Shown: positions 8,993 through 18,424 of the stretch, in pieces
How the letters are laid out: each line of letters opens with the position of its first letter
Numbering within the stretch: position 1 is the stretch's first letter
Origin: Terriglobia bacterium
GTDB taxonomy: Bacteria; Acidobacteriota; Terriglobia; Acidiferrales; UBA7541
DNA length: 51,910 nt
Reading direction: 5' to 3'
NCBI GenBank assembly: GCA_020073605.1
Contig: JAIQEW010000019.1
Coordinates: forward strand, 1-51,910
Translations under genes and position numbers: made by a program
Notes under the pieces: generated by a model
What the model was told of the DNA's origin: nothing
The model's database searches: none
Seen by the model: only the letters and a program-made list of their open reading frames with translations

Positions 8993-9732
8993 GGCGCGCG
9001 GCCAGCGGCCGGAGAATTCGCACCCGAACGGTCCCCGGCGGCGAGCGGCTCTTTCAACGGATTTACACGCGGCTGGGATGCGAAGGCCGGCCCCCGCATT
9101 TCATCGTCGAATATCATCCGTACGCGGACCTTACGCACACGATCCGGCTGCGCGAAGATACGGCGCACGTCCGGCTCTCCGACGCATTGGGCCGCGCTCC
9201 GCGCGCCGTGGTGGAAGCGGCAGCCGCAATTCTGCTCGGACGCCTCTACCGGAGGCGTCCGCCCATCGAGCTGGTCGAAACCTACCGACAGTTCTCGTAT
9301 GCCCGGTCCACGCAACGGCGGCTGCTGCTCCAGCGCCGGCGCCGCGCCCGCAGAATGGAGCACCGCCCGGCTGGGACGCACCACGATCTCGGGCCGCTGT
9401 TCGACCAGTTGAATCACCGCTATTTCGAGTGTTCCCTTCCACAACCCCGTCTCGGCTGGAGCACGCGCGTCTGGCGCACGCAGCTCGGCTGCTTCGATCC
9501 CGCGCTCGACCAAATCGTCCTAAACCGCCAGCTCGACCACCGAAGCGTGCCGGAATACGTCGTGGCCTACGTGCTCTACCACGAGATGCTTCACCTCAAG
9601 CATCCCATTCGCTTCGCGCGCTGCCGGCGCGAATCGCACTCCGCAAAATTCCGCAGCGAGGAAAAGCGGTTTACGGATTACGCACGCGCGATGAGGTTTC
9701 TCGCGCGATTCCCCGCCCGTTCATTAAGCTAA
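8989..9732 (+). CDS. SprT-like / YgjP-like zinc metalloprotease
   Basis: 247 residues from GTG 8989, overlapping the previous stop. The C-terminal half carries the zinc signature YHEMLHLKHP (HExxH) followed by RRESHSAKFR, whose His is the likely third ligand, spaced more widely than in typical YgjP proteins. The preceding segment (LFDQLNHRYFECSLPQPRLGWS, then QIVLNRQLD) matches the SprT core. The N-terminal 110 residues are very Arg-rich (RRRRARRMEHR), suggesting nucleic-acid contact. There is no signal peptide, unlike the three genes before it. SprT/Spartan relatives act on DNA-protein crosslinks, so its operon with uvrA could be functional, but this is inference. Confidence 0.82.
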   Translation: MRRAASGRRIRTRTVPGGERLFQRIYTRLGCEGRPPHFIVEYHPYADLTHTIRLREDTAHVRLSDALGRAPRAVVEAAAAILLGRLYRRRPPIELVETYRQFSYARSTQRRLLLQRRRRARRMEHRPAGTHHDLGPLFDQLNHRYFECSLPQPRLGWSTRVWRTQLGCFDPALDQIVLNRQLDHRSVPEYVVAYVLYHEMLHLKHPIRFARCRRESHSAKFRSEEKRFTDYARAMRFLARFPARSLS

Positions 9733-9855
9733 GAGATGTAGCAACTGCAGCTTACGGCGATCTCAAGCAACATCCGTGATCCTGCGCGGAAAAGTAAGCA
9801 GCTACCTCCCGTCCTAGGATGGGCTGGGTGCCACGCGATACTGGTACCCACTAAA

Positions 9856-11664
9856 ATGAAATTGCCGATGCCAGACAGCATTCAGCTGGGCATGCGCAGG
9901 ATCGAGCGGCGCGAGTGGCTGCTCTGGTCCTCCGCAATCCTCGTAACACTTGTCCTGACGCTCGGGATACTCTCATTCAGTTTGCCCTTACTGCGCGGAT
10001 ACCAGAGCGACTTCGACAGCCTTCACTTGAGTGTTATCGTTCGCGGGTTGGTTGGGCTTGTACTGCTATTCGACGTTTACACGATCTATCAGCAAGTCCA
10101 AATCTATCGAATTCGTCACCAGCTCGTGCAGCGCGAAGAGCTCTTCCGGCTGATCAGCGAGAATGCAGCCGACATGATTGCGGTGGTCAGCACCAGCGGC
10201 CAGCGGCTCTACAACAGCCCCGCGTACGGGCGAGTCCTCGGCTACAGCACGGAAGAGCTTCAAAGCACGTCTTCGTTCGAGCAGGTTCATCCCGACGACC
10301 GCAAACTCGTGGAAGAAGCCGCGGCGGAAGCGCGCAGCGGCGGCGGAGGCCGGACGATCCAATACCGGATGCGCCACAAGGATGGGAGCTGGCGCGTAAT
10401 CGAATCCCGATCCAGCGCGATTCTGGACGCCCAGGGGAAAGTCTCGAATCTCGTCATCGTAAATCGCGATGTGAGCGAGCGGAGGCAGCTCGAAGAACAG
10501 TTTCGCCAGGCACAGAAGATGGAAGCCGTGGGCCGCCTCTCCGGAGGCGTGGCGCATGACTTCAATAATCTCCTGGGTGTGATCATTGGTTACGCGGAAT
10601 TCCTGCAAGAGCGCCTCGAACCGGAGAATGCTCTCCGCGGGAGTGCGGATGAAATCCTGAAGGCGGGAAAGCGGGCTGCCTCGCTCACGCGGCAGTTGCT
10701 GGCATTCAGCCGCCAGCAAGTGTTGGATCCCAAGATCGTGGACCTGAACGCTGCAGTCTCCGACATCGAAAAAATGCTCCGCCGGCTGATTTCGGAGGAC
10801 ATCGAGCTGACCACTCTGTTAAGCCCAAACCTCGGCCGGGTGAAGGCCGATCAGGGACAGCTCGAACAGGTTCTTATGAACTTGGTCGTGAACGCCCGCG
10901 ACGCCATGCCGTCCGGCGGCAAGCTCGTGATCGAAACCGAAAACATGTTCATGGACGAAAAGTTTGTGCGGCGCTACCCCTACCCTGTGCAGCCGGGGCC
11001 ATACATCAGCCTGACCGTCACGGATAACGGCATCGGCATGGATGCCGAGACGAAGGCGCGAGCCTTTGAGCCTTTTTTCACAACAAAGGAAAAGGGCAAA
11101 GGAACAGGACTCGGACTCTCGACCGTATACGGAGTCGTGAAGCAGAGCGGCGGCTACATCGACATCTACAGTTCCCCCGGAGCGGGCACGACTTTCAAGA
11201 TCTATTTGCCGCGCGTTGGCGACGAGGCCATCAAATCGGAAAAGCCCTCCAATGGTGCGGCGAGTTCCTTCGAAGGGAAAGAGACGATCTTGCTGGCGGA
11301 AGACGAAACATCTTTGCGGACACTGACCCGCACGACCCTCGAGCTTTGCGGATACAAGGTGCTCGAGGCGAAGGACGGCGTGGAAGCGCTGGAGGTCAGC
11401 GAGCGCCACGCGGGCCCGATCGAACTGCTGCTCACCGACATCGTAATGCCCGGGATGGGCGGGCGCCCTCTTGCACAGGAGTTAACCAGACGGCGACCGG
11501 AAATTCGGGTCGTCTATATGTCGGGGTACACTGGACAAGCCGTCGGTGCGCAAGGGCCGGTTGAGCCCGGCAGCGACTTTTTGCCGAAGCCATTCACGCG
11601 CGAGGCGTTGACGCGCAAGATCCGGGAAGCACTGGATCGCCGGGTGGTTGCGGAATCAAAGTGA
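9856..11664 (+). CDS. Membrane-bound hybrid histidine kinase (PAS-HisKA-HATPase-REC)
   Basis: 602 residues. Two membrane segments (about 22-46 and 58-80) are followed by a PAS domain (about 93-215, with VHPDDR and [13 protein letters not shown]), a HisKA domain with phosphoacceptor His234 in [12 protein letters not shown], and a HATPase domain (N-box [12 protein letters not shown]1 DNGIGMD, G2 [10 protein letters not shown]). The C-terminal receiver has its phosphorylatable Asp at about 528 (LLTDIVMPG) and KPF near the end. The HDFNN H-box is typical of hybrid kinases that phosphorylate their own receiver. Its sensor is cytoplasmic PAS, with little periplasmic loop. A REC-PilZ regulator begins 53 bp downstream and is the obvious partner. 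Confidence 0.93.
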   Translation: MKLPMPDSIQLGMRRIERREWLLWSSAILVTLVLTLGILSFSLPLLRGYQSDFDSLHLSVIVRGLVGLVLLFDVYTIYQQVQIYRIRHQLVQREELFRLISENAADMIAVVSTSGQRLYNSPAYGRVLGYSTEELQSTSSFEQVHPDDRKLVEEAAAEARSGGGGRTIQYRMRHKDGSWRVIESRSSAILDAQGKVSNLVIVNRDVSERRQLEEQFRQAQKMEAVGRLSGGVAHDFNNLLGVIIGYAEFLQERLEPENALRGSADEILKAGKRAASLTRQLLAFSRQQVLDPKIVDLNAAVSDIEKMLRRLISEDIELTTLLSPNLGRVKADQGQLEQVLMNLVVNARDAMPSGGKLVIETENMFMDEKFVRRYPYPVQPGPYISLTVTDNGIGMDAETKARAFEPFFTTKEKGKGTGLGLSTVYGVVKQSGGYIDIYSSPGAGTTFKIYLPRVGDEAIKSEKPSNGAASSFEGKETILLAEDETSLRTLTRTTLELCGYKVLEAKDGVEALEVSERHAGPIELLLTDIVMPGMGGRPLAQELTRRRPEIRVVYMSGYTGQAVGAQGPVEPGSDFLPKPFTREALTRKIREALDRRVVAESK

Positions 11665-11717
11665 GCGCGTTCGAGTGAGAGCGCCCTCGAAACACAGAGA
11701 GGCAGCAGGAATCCGAA

Positions 11718-12392
11718 ATGCCAAAACTTTTGATCGTGGATGATGACGAGTCGGTGCGCGGTCTCCTCCGCCTCCGTCTGTCGGACACCTATCAAGTCGT
11801 GGACACGGGCGATCCGGAGCAGGCCCTGGGCCTCGCTCTCGAACACAAGCCCGACGCGATCCTGCTGGACCTGATGATGCCGGGATTCTCGGGCTTCGAA
11901 CTCTGCCAGAGCTTCCATAGCTTGAGTTACACGTCGAGGATTCCGATCTTCGTGATTACGGGCGAGGCCGGCACCAAGTACAAGGAGCACGTCGAGAGCC
12001 TGGGCGCCAAGGGCTATTTTCACAAGCCCGTGGACTTCGCCGCGTTGAAAGCAGCCCTGGCCGCGGAATTGAAGGACAAGCAGGCCGAGCGGCGGGCCCA
12101 TAAACGCGTGCAGATGCGGGTGAGCCTGAAATTGCGCGGAACCGACTCGAATGGCAAGGCGTTTGAAGAGTCCACGACCACCGAGAATGTGAGCGCGGGC
12201 GGGTTCCTTTGCAATTGCGTGGCGCCCCTGACTAAGGGTGCGGCCGTGGAAGTCTTCCTCATGTCAGGCGGGGTCGAACGCCATGCCGGGCGCGCGCATG
12301 TGGTCCGCAAGGAATCCACCGGCTCGGCTTGGCAGCGATTCGGCTTTCAGTTTGATCAAACAACCTCGGACTGGGTGCTGCAGGACAAGTAA
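11718..12392 (+). CDS. Response regulator with PilZ output domain
   Basis: 224 residues. The receiver (1-120) has the acidic pair DDD at 8-10, phosphoacceptor Asp51 (ILLDLMMPG), Thr81 and Lys103 (FHKPVD), so it should be phosphorylatable. The C-terminal PilZ domain (about 124-220) has both cyclic-di-GMP motifs: RxxxR at 126-130 (RAHKR) and NxSxxG at 157-162 (NVSAGG). It therefore could combine phosphorelay input with c-di-GMP binding. It lies directly downstream of the hybrid kinase in the same direction. No diguanylate cyclase or EAL protein is in the window. Likely targets are motility, polysaccharide export or secretion; the sequence does not say which. Confidence 0.92.
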   Translation: MPKLLIVDDDESVRGLLRLRLSDTYQVVDTGDPEQALGLALEHKPDAILLDLMMPGFSGFELCQSFHSLSYTSRIPIFVITGEAGTKYKEHVESLGAKGYFHKPVDFAALKAALAAELKDKQAERRAHKRVQMRVSLKLRGTDSNGKAFEESTTTENVSAGGFLCNCVAPLTKGAAVEVFLMSGGVERHAGRAHVVRKESTGSAWQRFGFQFDQTTSDWVLQDK

Positions 12393-12413
12393 GCCGGCCG
12401 CGCGCGAGCCGGC
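12393..12413. terminator. Hairpin between convergent genes, possible terminator
   Basis: Two copies of the palindrome GCCGGC (12393-12398 and 12408-12413) can pair across a 9-nt loop between the convergent response-regulator and TPR genes. The T tract after it is poor (TCTATTT), so intrinsic termination is uncertain. Confidence 0.35.
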
Positions 12414-12421
12414 CGGGCCGT

Positions 12422-12799
12422 CTATTTGCCCGTAAGTTTTTCGATCTTCTGCTGAATCTTCTTTGCGTCGGGCGCCTTCGGAAATGCCTGGAGATATTCC
12501 CTGTAGCACTTCACCGCGGCCGCCTTGTCGCCTTTTTTCTCGTACGCTTGGGCAAGCAAGAGCCGCGCCTTCGGTAGATTCGGTTGCAGCCGGATGGCCT
12601 CTTCAAAGCGCGGAATTGCCGCGTCGATGTCGCCCTTGTGCATGTAGTAGGTGCCTACGTCGATGTCCTGTTGCGCGGAAGCTCGGTCCTGAGGCTCGCT
12701 GTCCTGCGGCTGAGCCGGAGGCTCGTTCTGTGGCGCCGCCAGTACGGGGAGGGCAAGAAGCAATCCGCAGAGGAAGAATTTGGGGAGCGTTCGGCGCAT
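12422..12799 (-). CDS. Small secreted TPR protein
   Basis: 125 residues from the ATG at 12797-12799. A signal peptide (MRRTLPKFFLCGLLLALPVLA) is followed by a Gln/Pro/Asp-rich linker and about two TPR units (DVGTYYMHKGDIDAAIPRFE, AIRLQPNLPKARLLLAQAY, EKKGDKAAAVKCYREYL). It ends KIQQKIEKLTGK. An open frame extends upstream to 13843 but that part is antisense to uvrC. It is transcribed divergently from uvrC. Small periplasmic TPR proteins like this occur in many copies in Acidobacteria; some act in outer-membrane lipoprotein assembly, but nothing here ties it to that. Confidence 0.82.
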   Translation of the reverse strand: MRRTLPKFFLCGLLLALPVLAAPQNEPPAQPQDSEPQDRASAQQDIDVGTYYMHKGDIDAAIPRFEEAIRLQPNLPKARLLLAQAYEKKGDKAAAVKCYREYLQAFPKAPDAKKIQQKIEKLTGK

Positions 12800-12904
12800 C
12801 GGGTTTCTCGTTGGGCTTAGATTGCGTTTGCTATCATGAAAGTTGCATCGTCGGGAGCAGTGTGACCCGAGATCCAGACGCTCGTCTATTGTAACGCGCC
12901 ATAA

Positions 12905-14758
12905 ATGGAACTCCGCGAAAAAGTCGATCAACTTCCCGCTCAGCCCGGCGTGTACCTGTTTCAGGATGCCGGCGGGACGATCCTCTATGTCGGGAAGGCG
13001 CGCGCCCTCCGCAGCCGGGTGAAATCCTATTTTCTCGAATCGAGATGGCAGGACGCGAAGACGGGTTCGCTCGTACGCGAAATTGTCGACCTGCGATACA
13101 TCGTCGTGGACAACGAGAAAGAGGCGCTGGCGCTCGAGAACAATCTGATCAAGCAGCACAAGCCCAAATTCAACGTCCTCCTGCGCGACGATAAGACCTA
13201 CCCCTACATCCGCTACACGGCGTTCGAGAAGTTCCCGCGCGTCTATGTGACGCGGCGTCTCAACAAGGACGGCTCCATCTATTTCGGGCCCTACTTTCCG
13301 GCGAGCCTCGCCTACCGCCTCGTACACCTGATCCACAAACATTTCCTTGTGCCGTCCTGCACGGTGGACCTGGAGCGCCGCCATCCGCGGCCCTGCTTGC
13401 AGTACTACATTCACCGCTGCCTCGGCCCCTGCGCCGCGCTTGTCACCGACGAACGCTACGCCGAAGCCGCCCGTGACGTGAAGCTGTTCCTCGACGGGCG
13501 CCGGAACGATCTCTCGCGCAGTTTGAAGGAGCGCATGGAGCGCGCATCCGATGAACAGCGCTACGAAGAAGCGGGAAGCTACCGCGATCTCCTCCGCACG
13601 CTCGCCGAAATGGAGGAGCGGCAGAAAATCGCCGCGGCCGAAGGCGACGACACGGACGTGCTCGCATGGTATGCCGAGCCCCCGCAGGTGGCGGTCAACC
13701 TGTTTCACTTGCGCGGCGGGCGCGTGGTCGACCGGCGGGACTTCTATTGGGAAGACCTCGAAGAATTCGATCCGGCCGAATTCCTGCCGTCTCTGCTCAA
13801 GCAGCTTTACCTCGATGCGGCGTATCTGCCGCGCTACATCCACACTCCGATGGATTTCGAGGAGCGCGAGCTACTCGAAGCGGTGTTGACGGAAACGGCG
13901 GGGCACCGCGTCGAAATTCTCAACCCGCAGCGGGGACAGAAACACGCGTTTCTCGAACTCGTGGAGAAGAATGCGAAGCATTCCTTCACGCAGCGGTTCC
14001 GGGTGCTGCGGCCAAGCTCGAGGGCCATCGCCGAGGCGCTCCAGTCCGCGCTCGGGTTGCCCGAGCCGCCGAGGCGAATCGAGTGCTTCGATATCTCGCA
14101 CATACAGGGATCGGACACCGTCGCTTCGATGGTCGTGTGGGAGGACGGCCGGATGAAGAAGTCGGACTACCGTAAATTCATCATTCGCGGCGACGCGATG
14201 CCGGAAGGGCCCGAGAAATCCGATGGGCTGCTCCGCGACGATTTCGCCAGCATGCGCGAGGCCGTCGAGCGCCGCTATCGCCGCTTACAGGAAGAGGGCA
14301 AGCCGCTGCCAAGCTTGATCCTGATTGATGGCGGAATCGGGCAGCTCCACGCGGCGGCGGAAGCGCTCGACAAACTCGAAATCATCAATCAGGCGATGGC
14401 GAGCATTGCGAAAAAGGAAGAGATTCTGTACGTGCTCGGGCGCGAAAACGACCCCGTCGCGCTCGACCATCACTCGCCCGCCCTGCACCTGATTCAGCAA
14501 ATCCGCGACGAGACGCATCGCTTCGCGGTCACGTTTCACCGGCAGCGGCGGTCGAGCCGACGCATCCGGACTTCGCTCGTCGAAATCCCCGGCGTCGGCG
14601 AACGCACAGCGCAGAAATTGCTGAGACGATTTGGGAGCGTTGCCCGGCTGCGCCAATTGAGTGTCGAGGAACTCGCCACGGAACTGCCCCGCGCCCGGGC
14701 GCAGCGCATCTTCGAGGCTTTGCACGAGGCAGACGTGCCCGGCACGCGCGTGAATTAG
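12905..14758 (+). CDS. uvrC: Excinuclease ABC subunit C
   Basis: 617 residues, normal length for UvrC, the dual-incision nuclease of nucleotide excision repair. The N-terminal GIY-YIG domain has GVYLFQDAGGTILYVGKA with the Arg of LRSRVKSYF and Glu of NEKEALALENN; then comes KFNVLLRDDKTYPY. A UVR (UvrB-binding) motif sits near 205-235 (DEQRYEEAGSYRDLL). The RNase H-like nuclease domain includes ECFDISHIQGSDTVASMVVW and LILIDGGIGQLHAA, followed by the C-terminal helix-hairpin-helix (LVEIPGVGERTAQKLLRRFG). All catalytic regions appear intact. It stands alone, not next to uvrA. Confidence 0.98.
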   Translation: MELREKVDQLPAQPGVYLFQDAGGTILYVGKARALRSRVKSYFLESRWQDAKTGSLVREIVDLRYIVVDNEKEALALENNLIKQHKPKFNVLLRDDKTYPYIRYTAFEKFPRVYVTRRLNKDGSIYFGPYFPASLAYRLVHLIHKHFLVPSCTVDLERRHPRPCLQYYIHRCLGPCAALVTDERYAEAARDVKLFLDGRRNDLSRSLKERMERASDEQRYEEAGSYRDLLRTLAEMEERQKIAAAEGDDTDVLAWYAEPPQVAVNLFHLRGGRVVDRRDFYWEDLEEFDPAEFLPSLLKQLYLDAAYLPRYIHTPMDFEERELLEAVLTETAGHRVEILNPQRGQKHAFLELVEKNAKHSFTQRFRVLRPSSRAIAEALQSALGLPEPPRRIECFDISHIQGSDTVASMVVWEDGRMKKSDYRKFIIRGDAMPEGPEKSDGLLRDDFASMREAVERRYRRLQEEGKPLPSLILIDGGIGQLHAAAEALDKLEIINQAMASIAKKEEILYVLGRENDPVALDHHSPALHLIQQIRDETHRFAVTFHRQRRSSRRIRTSLVEIPGVGERTAQKLLRRFGSVARLRQLSVEELATELPRARAQRIFEALHEADVPGTRVN

Positions 14759-14847
14759 CCTCGTCCCTTCTTTTCGCCCGCCGCCCTCCGTTCCATTCAA
14801 ACTATCTGTTACCATTCTCCGAAATTGAGACTCCTGGAGGTCGCACC

Positions 14848-16272
14848 GTGGCAACGATGAATCGCGGAGAGACCGGCGCCAGCGCGGAGAATTCCGCCGG
14901 CGGATTGGCGCGGCTTGGCATGGCGCTCGCCGACTGGTCCGAACGCTGGTTTCCCGACGCTCTCGTGTTTGCGTTCATGGCGCTTCTCATCGTCTTCGTC
15001 ATCGGCCTTTGCTTCGGAACAACGGTTCACGATCTGATTCACTACTTCGGCGAAGGCTTCTGGAGCCTGATTCCCTTCACGATGCAGATGGCCATCATCA
15101 TCGTGGGCGGCTACGTGGTGGCGACATCTCCGCCGGTGCACCGGCTGATTCGATGGCTTTCCACAATTCCCCGAGCTCCCCGCCAGGCCGTCGCCTTTGT
15201 CGCGTTTTTCTCCATGGCGACGTCGCTGGTCAGTTGGGGCCTAAGCTTGATTTTCAGCGGCCTGCTCGTGCGGGAGATCGTGAAAGACGTTCGCGGCATC
15301 GATTACCGCGCGATTGGTGCGGCGGCCTATTTGGGTACAGGCACCGTCTGGGCACTCGGGATTTCCTCCTCTGCGGCGCTGCTGATGGCAACGCCTGCGT
15401 CGATTCCCAGTGCATTGCTCAAGATCAGTGGCGTGATCCCCCTCAGCCAGACAATCTACACGTGGCAAAGCCTCACGACCGCGGCCATTCTGATGCTGGC
15501 GTCGATCGTCGTGGCGTATTTCTCCGCCCCCGCCACGTCGGCAAAGACGGCGGAATCGTTCGGCATCCTCGAAGGGCAGCCCGCCGGAAACATCGAGGAG
15601 CACCGCACGCCCGCCGAATGGCTGGAGTATGTGCCTGTGCTTTCGATCGCGATCGGCGTGCTGGGGCTGGCGTACTTCGGCCAGGTGGTCAAGGCGCGAG
15701 GCCCGCTGGCCGCTCTCGATTTGAACACCTATAACTTCCTGTTCTTGATGGTGGGACTGCTGCTCCACTGGAGGCCTCGGTCGTTCACGCGCGCGGTCAG
15801 CAACGCGGTGCCCGCGACGGCGGGAGTGCTGATTCAGTTCCCGTTTTACGGCGGGATCTTCGGAATCGTGACGATGTCGCCGATCTCGCGCGAGCTGGCG
15901 CGATACTTCGTGCGCGTCTCATCTCACGGCACGTTTCCTGTTCTTGTAGCCATCTATTCGGGAGTGTTGGGCTTGTTCGTCCCTTCGGGCGGCAGCAAAT
16001 GGGTCATCGAAGCGCCCTACGTGTTGCAGGCAGCGAAGGACCTTCACGTGAACCTCGGCTGGGTGGTGCAGATCTACAACACGGCCGAGGCGCTGCCAAA
16101 TCTGGTGAACCCATTCTGGATGCTGCCGCTGCTGGGAATCCTGAAAACGCGGGCGCGTGATCTCGTCGGCTACGGATTCCTCTACCTGGCCGTGAATGCG
16201 GGCCTCGTGCTTTTCTTGGTCTGGTTCCTTGCCCGGACGTTTCCGTACATCGCACCGGCAATCCCATCGTAA
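14848..16272 (+). CDS. atoE: Short-chain fatty acid transporter (AtoE family)
   Basis: 474 residues from GTG 14848, supported by GGAGG at 14836-14840. The protein has about 12 hydrophobic spans and matches the AtoE/TIGR00366 family along its length: WSERWFPDALVFAF near the start, FWSLIPFTMQMAIIIVGGYVVA, SLVSWGLSLIFSGLLVRE, SSSAALLMATPAS, QFPFYGGIFGIV and VPSGGSKWVIEAPY. Relatives take up butyrate and similar short-chain acids across the inner membrane. No acetoacetate-CoA transferase genes accompany it, so the exact substrate is open. The gene symbol reflects family membership only. Confidence 0.9.
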   Translation: MATMNRGETGASAENSAGGLARLGMALADWSERWFPDALVFAFMALLIVFVIGLCFGTTVHDLIHYFGEGFWSLIPFTMQMAIIIVGGYVVATSPPVHRLIRWLSTIPRAPRQAVAFVAFFSMATSLVSWGLSLIFSGLLVREIVKDVRGIDYRAIGAAAYLGTGTVWALGISSSAALLMATPASIPSALLKISGVIPLSQTIYTWQSLTTAAILMLASIVVAYFSAPATSAKTAESFGILEGQPAGNIEEHRTPAEWLEYVPVLSIAIGVLGLAYFGQVVKARGPLAALDLNTYNFLFLMVGLLLHWRPRSFTRAVSNAVPATAGVLIQFPFYGGIFGIVTMSPISRELARYFVRVSSHGTFPVLVAIYSGVLGLFVPSGGSKWVIEAPYVLQAAKDLHVNLGWVVQIYNTAEALPNLVNPFWMLPLLGILKTRARDLVGYGFLYLAVNAGLVLFLVWFLARTFPYIAPAIPS

Positions 16273-16296
16273 CGCGCACGGACGATTTGCCGGGGC

Positions 16297-16326
16297 TTGC
16301 CTTGCCTGTACTGGGAAGCCTATGCT
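16297..16326 (+). promoter_or_regulatory. Possible sigma70-type promoter of the YtxH-like gene
   Basis: TTGCCT (16297-16302), 18-bp spacer, TATGCT (16321-16326), followed by GGAGGT at 16338-16343 and ATG at 16349. Spacing is plausible but both hexamers are imperfect. Confidence 0.42.
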
Positions 16327-16348
16327 ACTGTCGATTCGGAGGTGCACC

Positions 16349-16639
16349 ATGGCCGACAACGTAGGCTCCAAGGTGAGCATTTTTCTCGTTGGGCTGGGAA
16401 TCGGAGCGCTGATCGGTATTTTGTTCGCTCCCAAGTCCGGCGAAGAAACGCGCGAGTACTTGTCTTCGAAGGCCGAAGAAGGCAAAGAGTACGCGCAGAG
16501 AAAGGCGCGGGAACTTCGTGAACGCGCTGAAGACCTGATCGAACGCAGCAAGGAAATCATGGCCCGGCAGAAGGACGCCGTCTCGTCGGCGGTCGAAGCC
16601 GGCAAGGAAACGTACAAGCGGGAAGCCAAAATCTCGTAG
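16349..16639 (+). CDS. YtxH-domain small membrane protein
   Basis: 96 residues from the ATG at 16349, with a strong GGAGGT Shine-Dalgarno. One membrane segment with a glycine face (IFLVGLGIGALIGILFAPKSG, quoted as FLVGLGIGALIGILFAPKSG) is followed by a long charged helix rich in Lys, Arg and Glu (REYLSSKAEEGKEYAQRKA). This is the YtxH/general-stress type, usually induced by envelope or osmotic stress. It precedes a DUF948-like protein by 18 bp; YtxH and DUF948 proteins are commonly paired, supporting both calls. Confidence 0.87.
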   Translation: MADNVGSKVSIFLVGLGIGALIGILFAPKSGEETREYLSSKAEEGKEYAQRKARELRERAEDLIERSKEIMARQKDAVSSAVEAGKETYKREAKIS

Positions 16640-16657
16640 CTTCTTGGGGGCTAGGGA

Positions 16658-17161
16658 ATGTCGGGCTGGCTCGAAGTATTCATCGTGATCGCCACCGTTG
16701 CCATCGTCGTACAGATGGCGATCCTGCTGGCGCTATTCCTGCAGGTCCGCGTGGCGATCCGCCAGTTCACGCTGATCGCGTCCCAGCTCCAGGCGCGGAT
16801 CGACCCCATCCTGGTGCGAACGGCCCGCATCCTCGAAGATTCCGAGGACCGCATCGCCAGCATCATGGGCGATGCCGCCGAGCTTACCCGCCTGGCCCGC
16901 AGCCAGGCGCAGAAGGTTGATCGCGTTTTCACGGAAGCCGTCGAGCGGCTGCGGATCCAAGTGATTCGCGCCGATCAGATTCTCACCGGCACGCTCGAGG
17001 TGATCGAAGAAGCGGGCTCGACGTTCCGCTCGAAGCTCTGGAGTCCCGTGAATAAGGCTTCGGCTCTACTGAAGGGCCTTAAGGCAGGACTCGATTTCAT
17101 CCGCGGCGTCCGGCGCCCCCAATCCGACGCGGCCACGCAAGACGAAGAACTCTTCATCTGA
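16658..17161 (+). CDS. DUF948-like single-pass membrane protein
   Basis: 167 residues. An N-terminal membrane anchor (VFIVIATVAIVVQMAILLALFL) leads into an extended amphipathic helix (VRVAIRQFTLIASQLQARI, ILEDSEDRIASIMGDAAEL, FTEAVERLRIQVIRADQIL) typical of DUF948 proteins, and ends with an acidic tail. It immediately follows the YtxH-like gene in the same direction. The pair probably forms a membrane-associated stress module. No enzymatic residues are visible. Confidence 0.78.
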   Translation: MSGWLEVFIVIATVAIVVQMAILLALFLQVRVAIRQFTLIASQLQARIDPILVRTARILEDSEDRIASIMGDAAELTRLARSQAQKVDRVFTEAVERLRIQVIRADQILTGTLEVIEEAGSTFRSKLWSPVNKASALLKGLKAGLDFIRGVRRPQSDAATQDEELFI

Positions 17162-17238
17162 ACATCCTTTCCTGAACCCAATCGTTCTTTTTTCTTTTCT
17201 TTCCGCCGAACGGCGGAGAGTTGTGCGCGGGCGCGGCG

Positions 17239-18417
17239 CTACTTGATCCAGCCGCCGCCTAGAACGTTGTCACCAGAATAAAACACAGCTGCCTGGCCGG
17301 GCGTGATGGCGCGCTGCGGTTCGAGAAAGGAAACGCGTGCGGTGGTGGCGTCGAGCGGCGTGATTTCCGCCTCGGCGGGATCGTGGCGATGCCGGATGCG
17401 CACGCTTGCGCGGACCGCTGCATCGGGTGCGGCAAATACAATCCAGTTGATGTCGCGAACCTCACAGGTCTCGCTGCGAAGTTCGCGATCCTCGCCGACG
17501 ATCAGGCGATTGTTCACGCGGTCGAGCGCGACCACGTACACGGGATGCCCGGCAGAGAGGCCGAGTCCGCGACGCTGGCCGACCGTGTAATTCCGCAGGC
17601 CGCTGTGGCGGCCGATCACTTCGCCCGCGGTTGAAACGATTTCCCCGGGCTCGTCGCGCAGCTCAGTTCCCTGCTCCTGCAAATAGCTTTCGATGAAGCG
17701 GACGTAGCTGCCTGACGGCACGAAACAGATTTCCTGGCTTTCCGGCTTCTCCGCGACAGGCACGGCGAGGCGGCGGGCGATCTCTCGCACTTCCTGCTTC
17801 GTGAGTTCGCCGAGCGGAAATTCCGCGTGCGCGAGCTGCTCTTGAGTCAAACCAAACAGGAAATAGGACTGGTCCTTCGTTTCGTCCACGGCACGCAGCA
17901 ACTCGTAGCGCCCCGTCTCCGGATTATGGCGGACGCGCGCGTAGTGCCCCGTGGCGATTTTCGGAGCACCGATCTGGCGAGCGGTCGCGAGAAGCTCGTC
18001 GAACTTCACGTCGTTGTTGCAGCGCGTGCAAGGAATTGGCGTGCGCCCGGCAAGATAGTCCTCGACGAACGGACGGACAACGGTCTGCTCGAAGGCGCGT
18101 TCGAAATTGACCACGTAGAACGGAATGCCGAGGTGCTCGGCGACCCGGCGCGCGTCGTACACGTCATCGAGCGAGCAGCAGCGGTGCTGCACAGGCCCAT
18201 CGCCATGAAGCTGCGGCAGCCGGCGCTGATTCCATAGCTGCATCGTGAGGCCGACGATCGGCTGGCCGCGCTCGCGCAGGATGGCCGCGACCGTCGAGCT
18301 GTCCACGCCTCCGGACATGGCGACGGCGACTGTACCGGCAGTCGACGCCATGGGCACAGCATGCGCGGTCGAAGTCGCGGAGTCGCGCGGGGTTTCGAGT
18401 TGGAAGGTCGTGGTCAT
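17239..18417 (-). CDS. mnmA: tRNA-specific 2-thiouridylase MnmA
   Basis: 392 residues from the ATG at 18415-18417; a longer frame exists but overlaps iscS. MnmA installs 2-thiouridine at position 34 of Lys, Glu and Gln tRNAs using ATP and sulfur relayed from a cysteine desulfurase. The PP-loop AMSGGVDSS is at about 33-41. The catalytic cysteines are in PCTRCNND and ICFVPSG, and [15 protein letters not shown] and [11 protein letters not shown] are all family hallmarks. An N-terminal extension of about 28 residues precedes the PP-loop, which is longer than usual. It begins 7 bp after the iscS stop, so sulfur donor and acceptor are encoded in one operon. Confidence 0.96.
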   Translation of the reverse strand: MTTTFQLETPRDSATSTAHAVPMASTAGTVAVAMSGGVDSSTVAAILRERGQPIVGLTMQLWNQRRLPQLHGDGPVQHRCCSLDDVYDARRVAEHLGIPFYVVNFERAFEQTVVRPFVEDYLAGRTPIPCTRCNNDVKFDELLATARQIGAPKIATGHYARVRHNPETGRYELLRAVDETKDQSYFLFGLTQEQLAHAEFPLGELTKQEVREIARRLAVPVAEKPESQEICFVPSGSYVRFIESYLQEQGTELRDEPGEIVSTAGEVIGRHSGLRNYTVGQRRGLGLSAGHPVYVVALDRVNNRLIVGEDRELRSETCEVRDINWIVFAAPDAAVRASVRIRHRHDPAEAEITPLDATTARVSFLEPQRAITPGQAAVFYSGDNVLGGGWIK

Positions 18418-18424
18418 GGTCGGT

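Noticed and set aside
12800..13843. Upstream extension of the small TPR gene
   Set aside because: Antisense to uvrC; the signal peptide begins at 12799.
17202..17217. TCCGCCG-AA-CGGCGGA hairpin with adjacent poly-pyrimidine tract as terminator
   Set aside because: The T-rich tract precedes the stem on the plus strand and becomes A-rich after it on the minus strand, so neither direction gives a classic intrinsic terminator.
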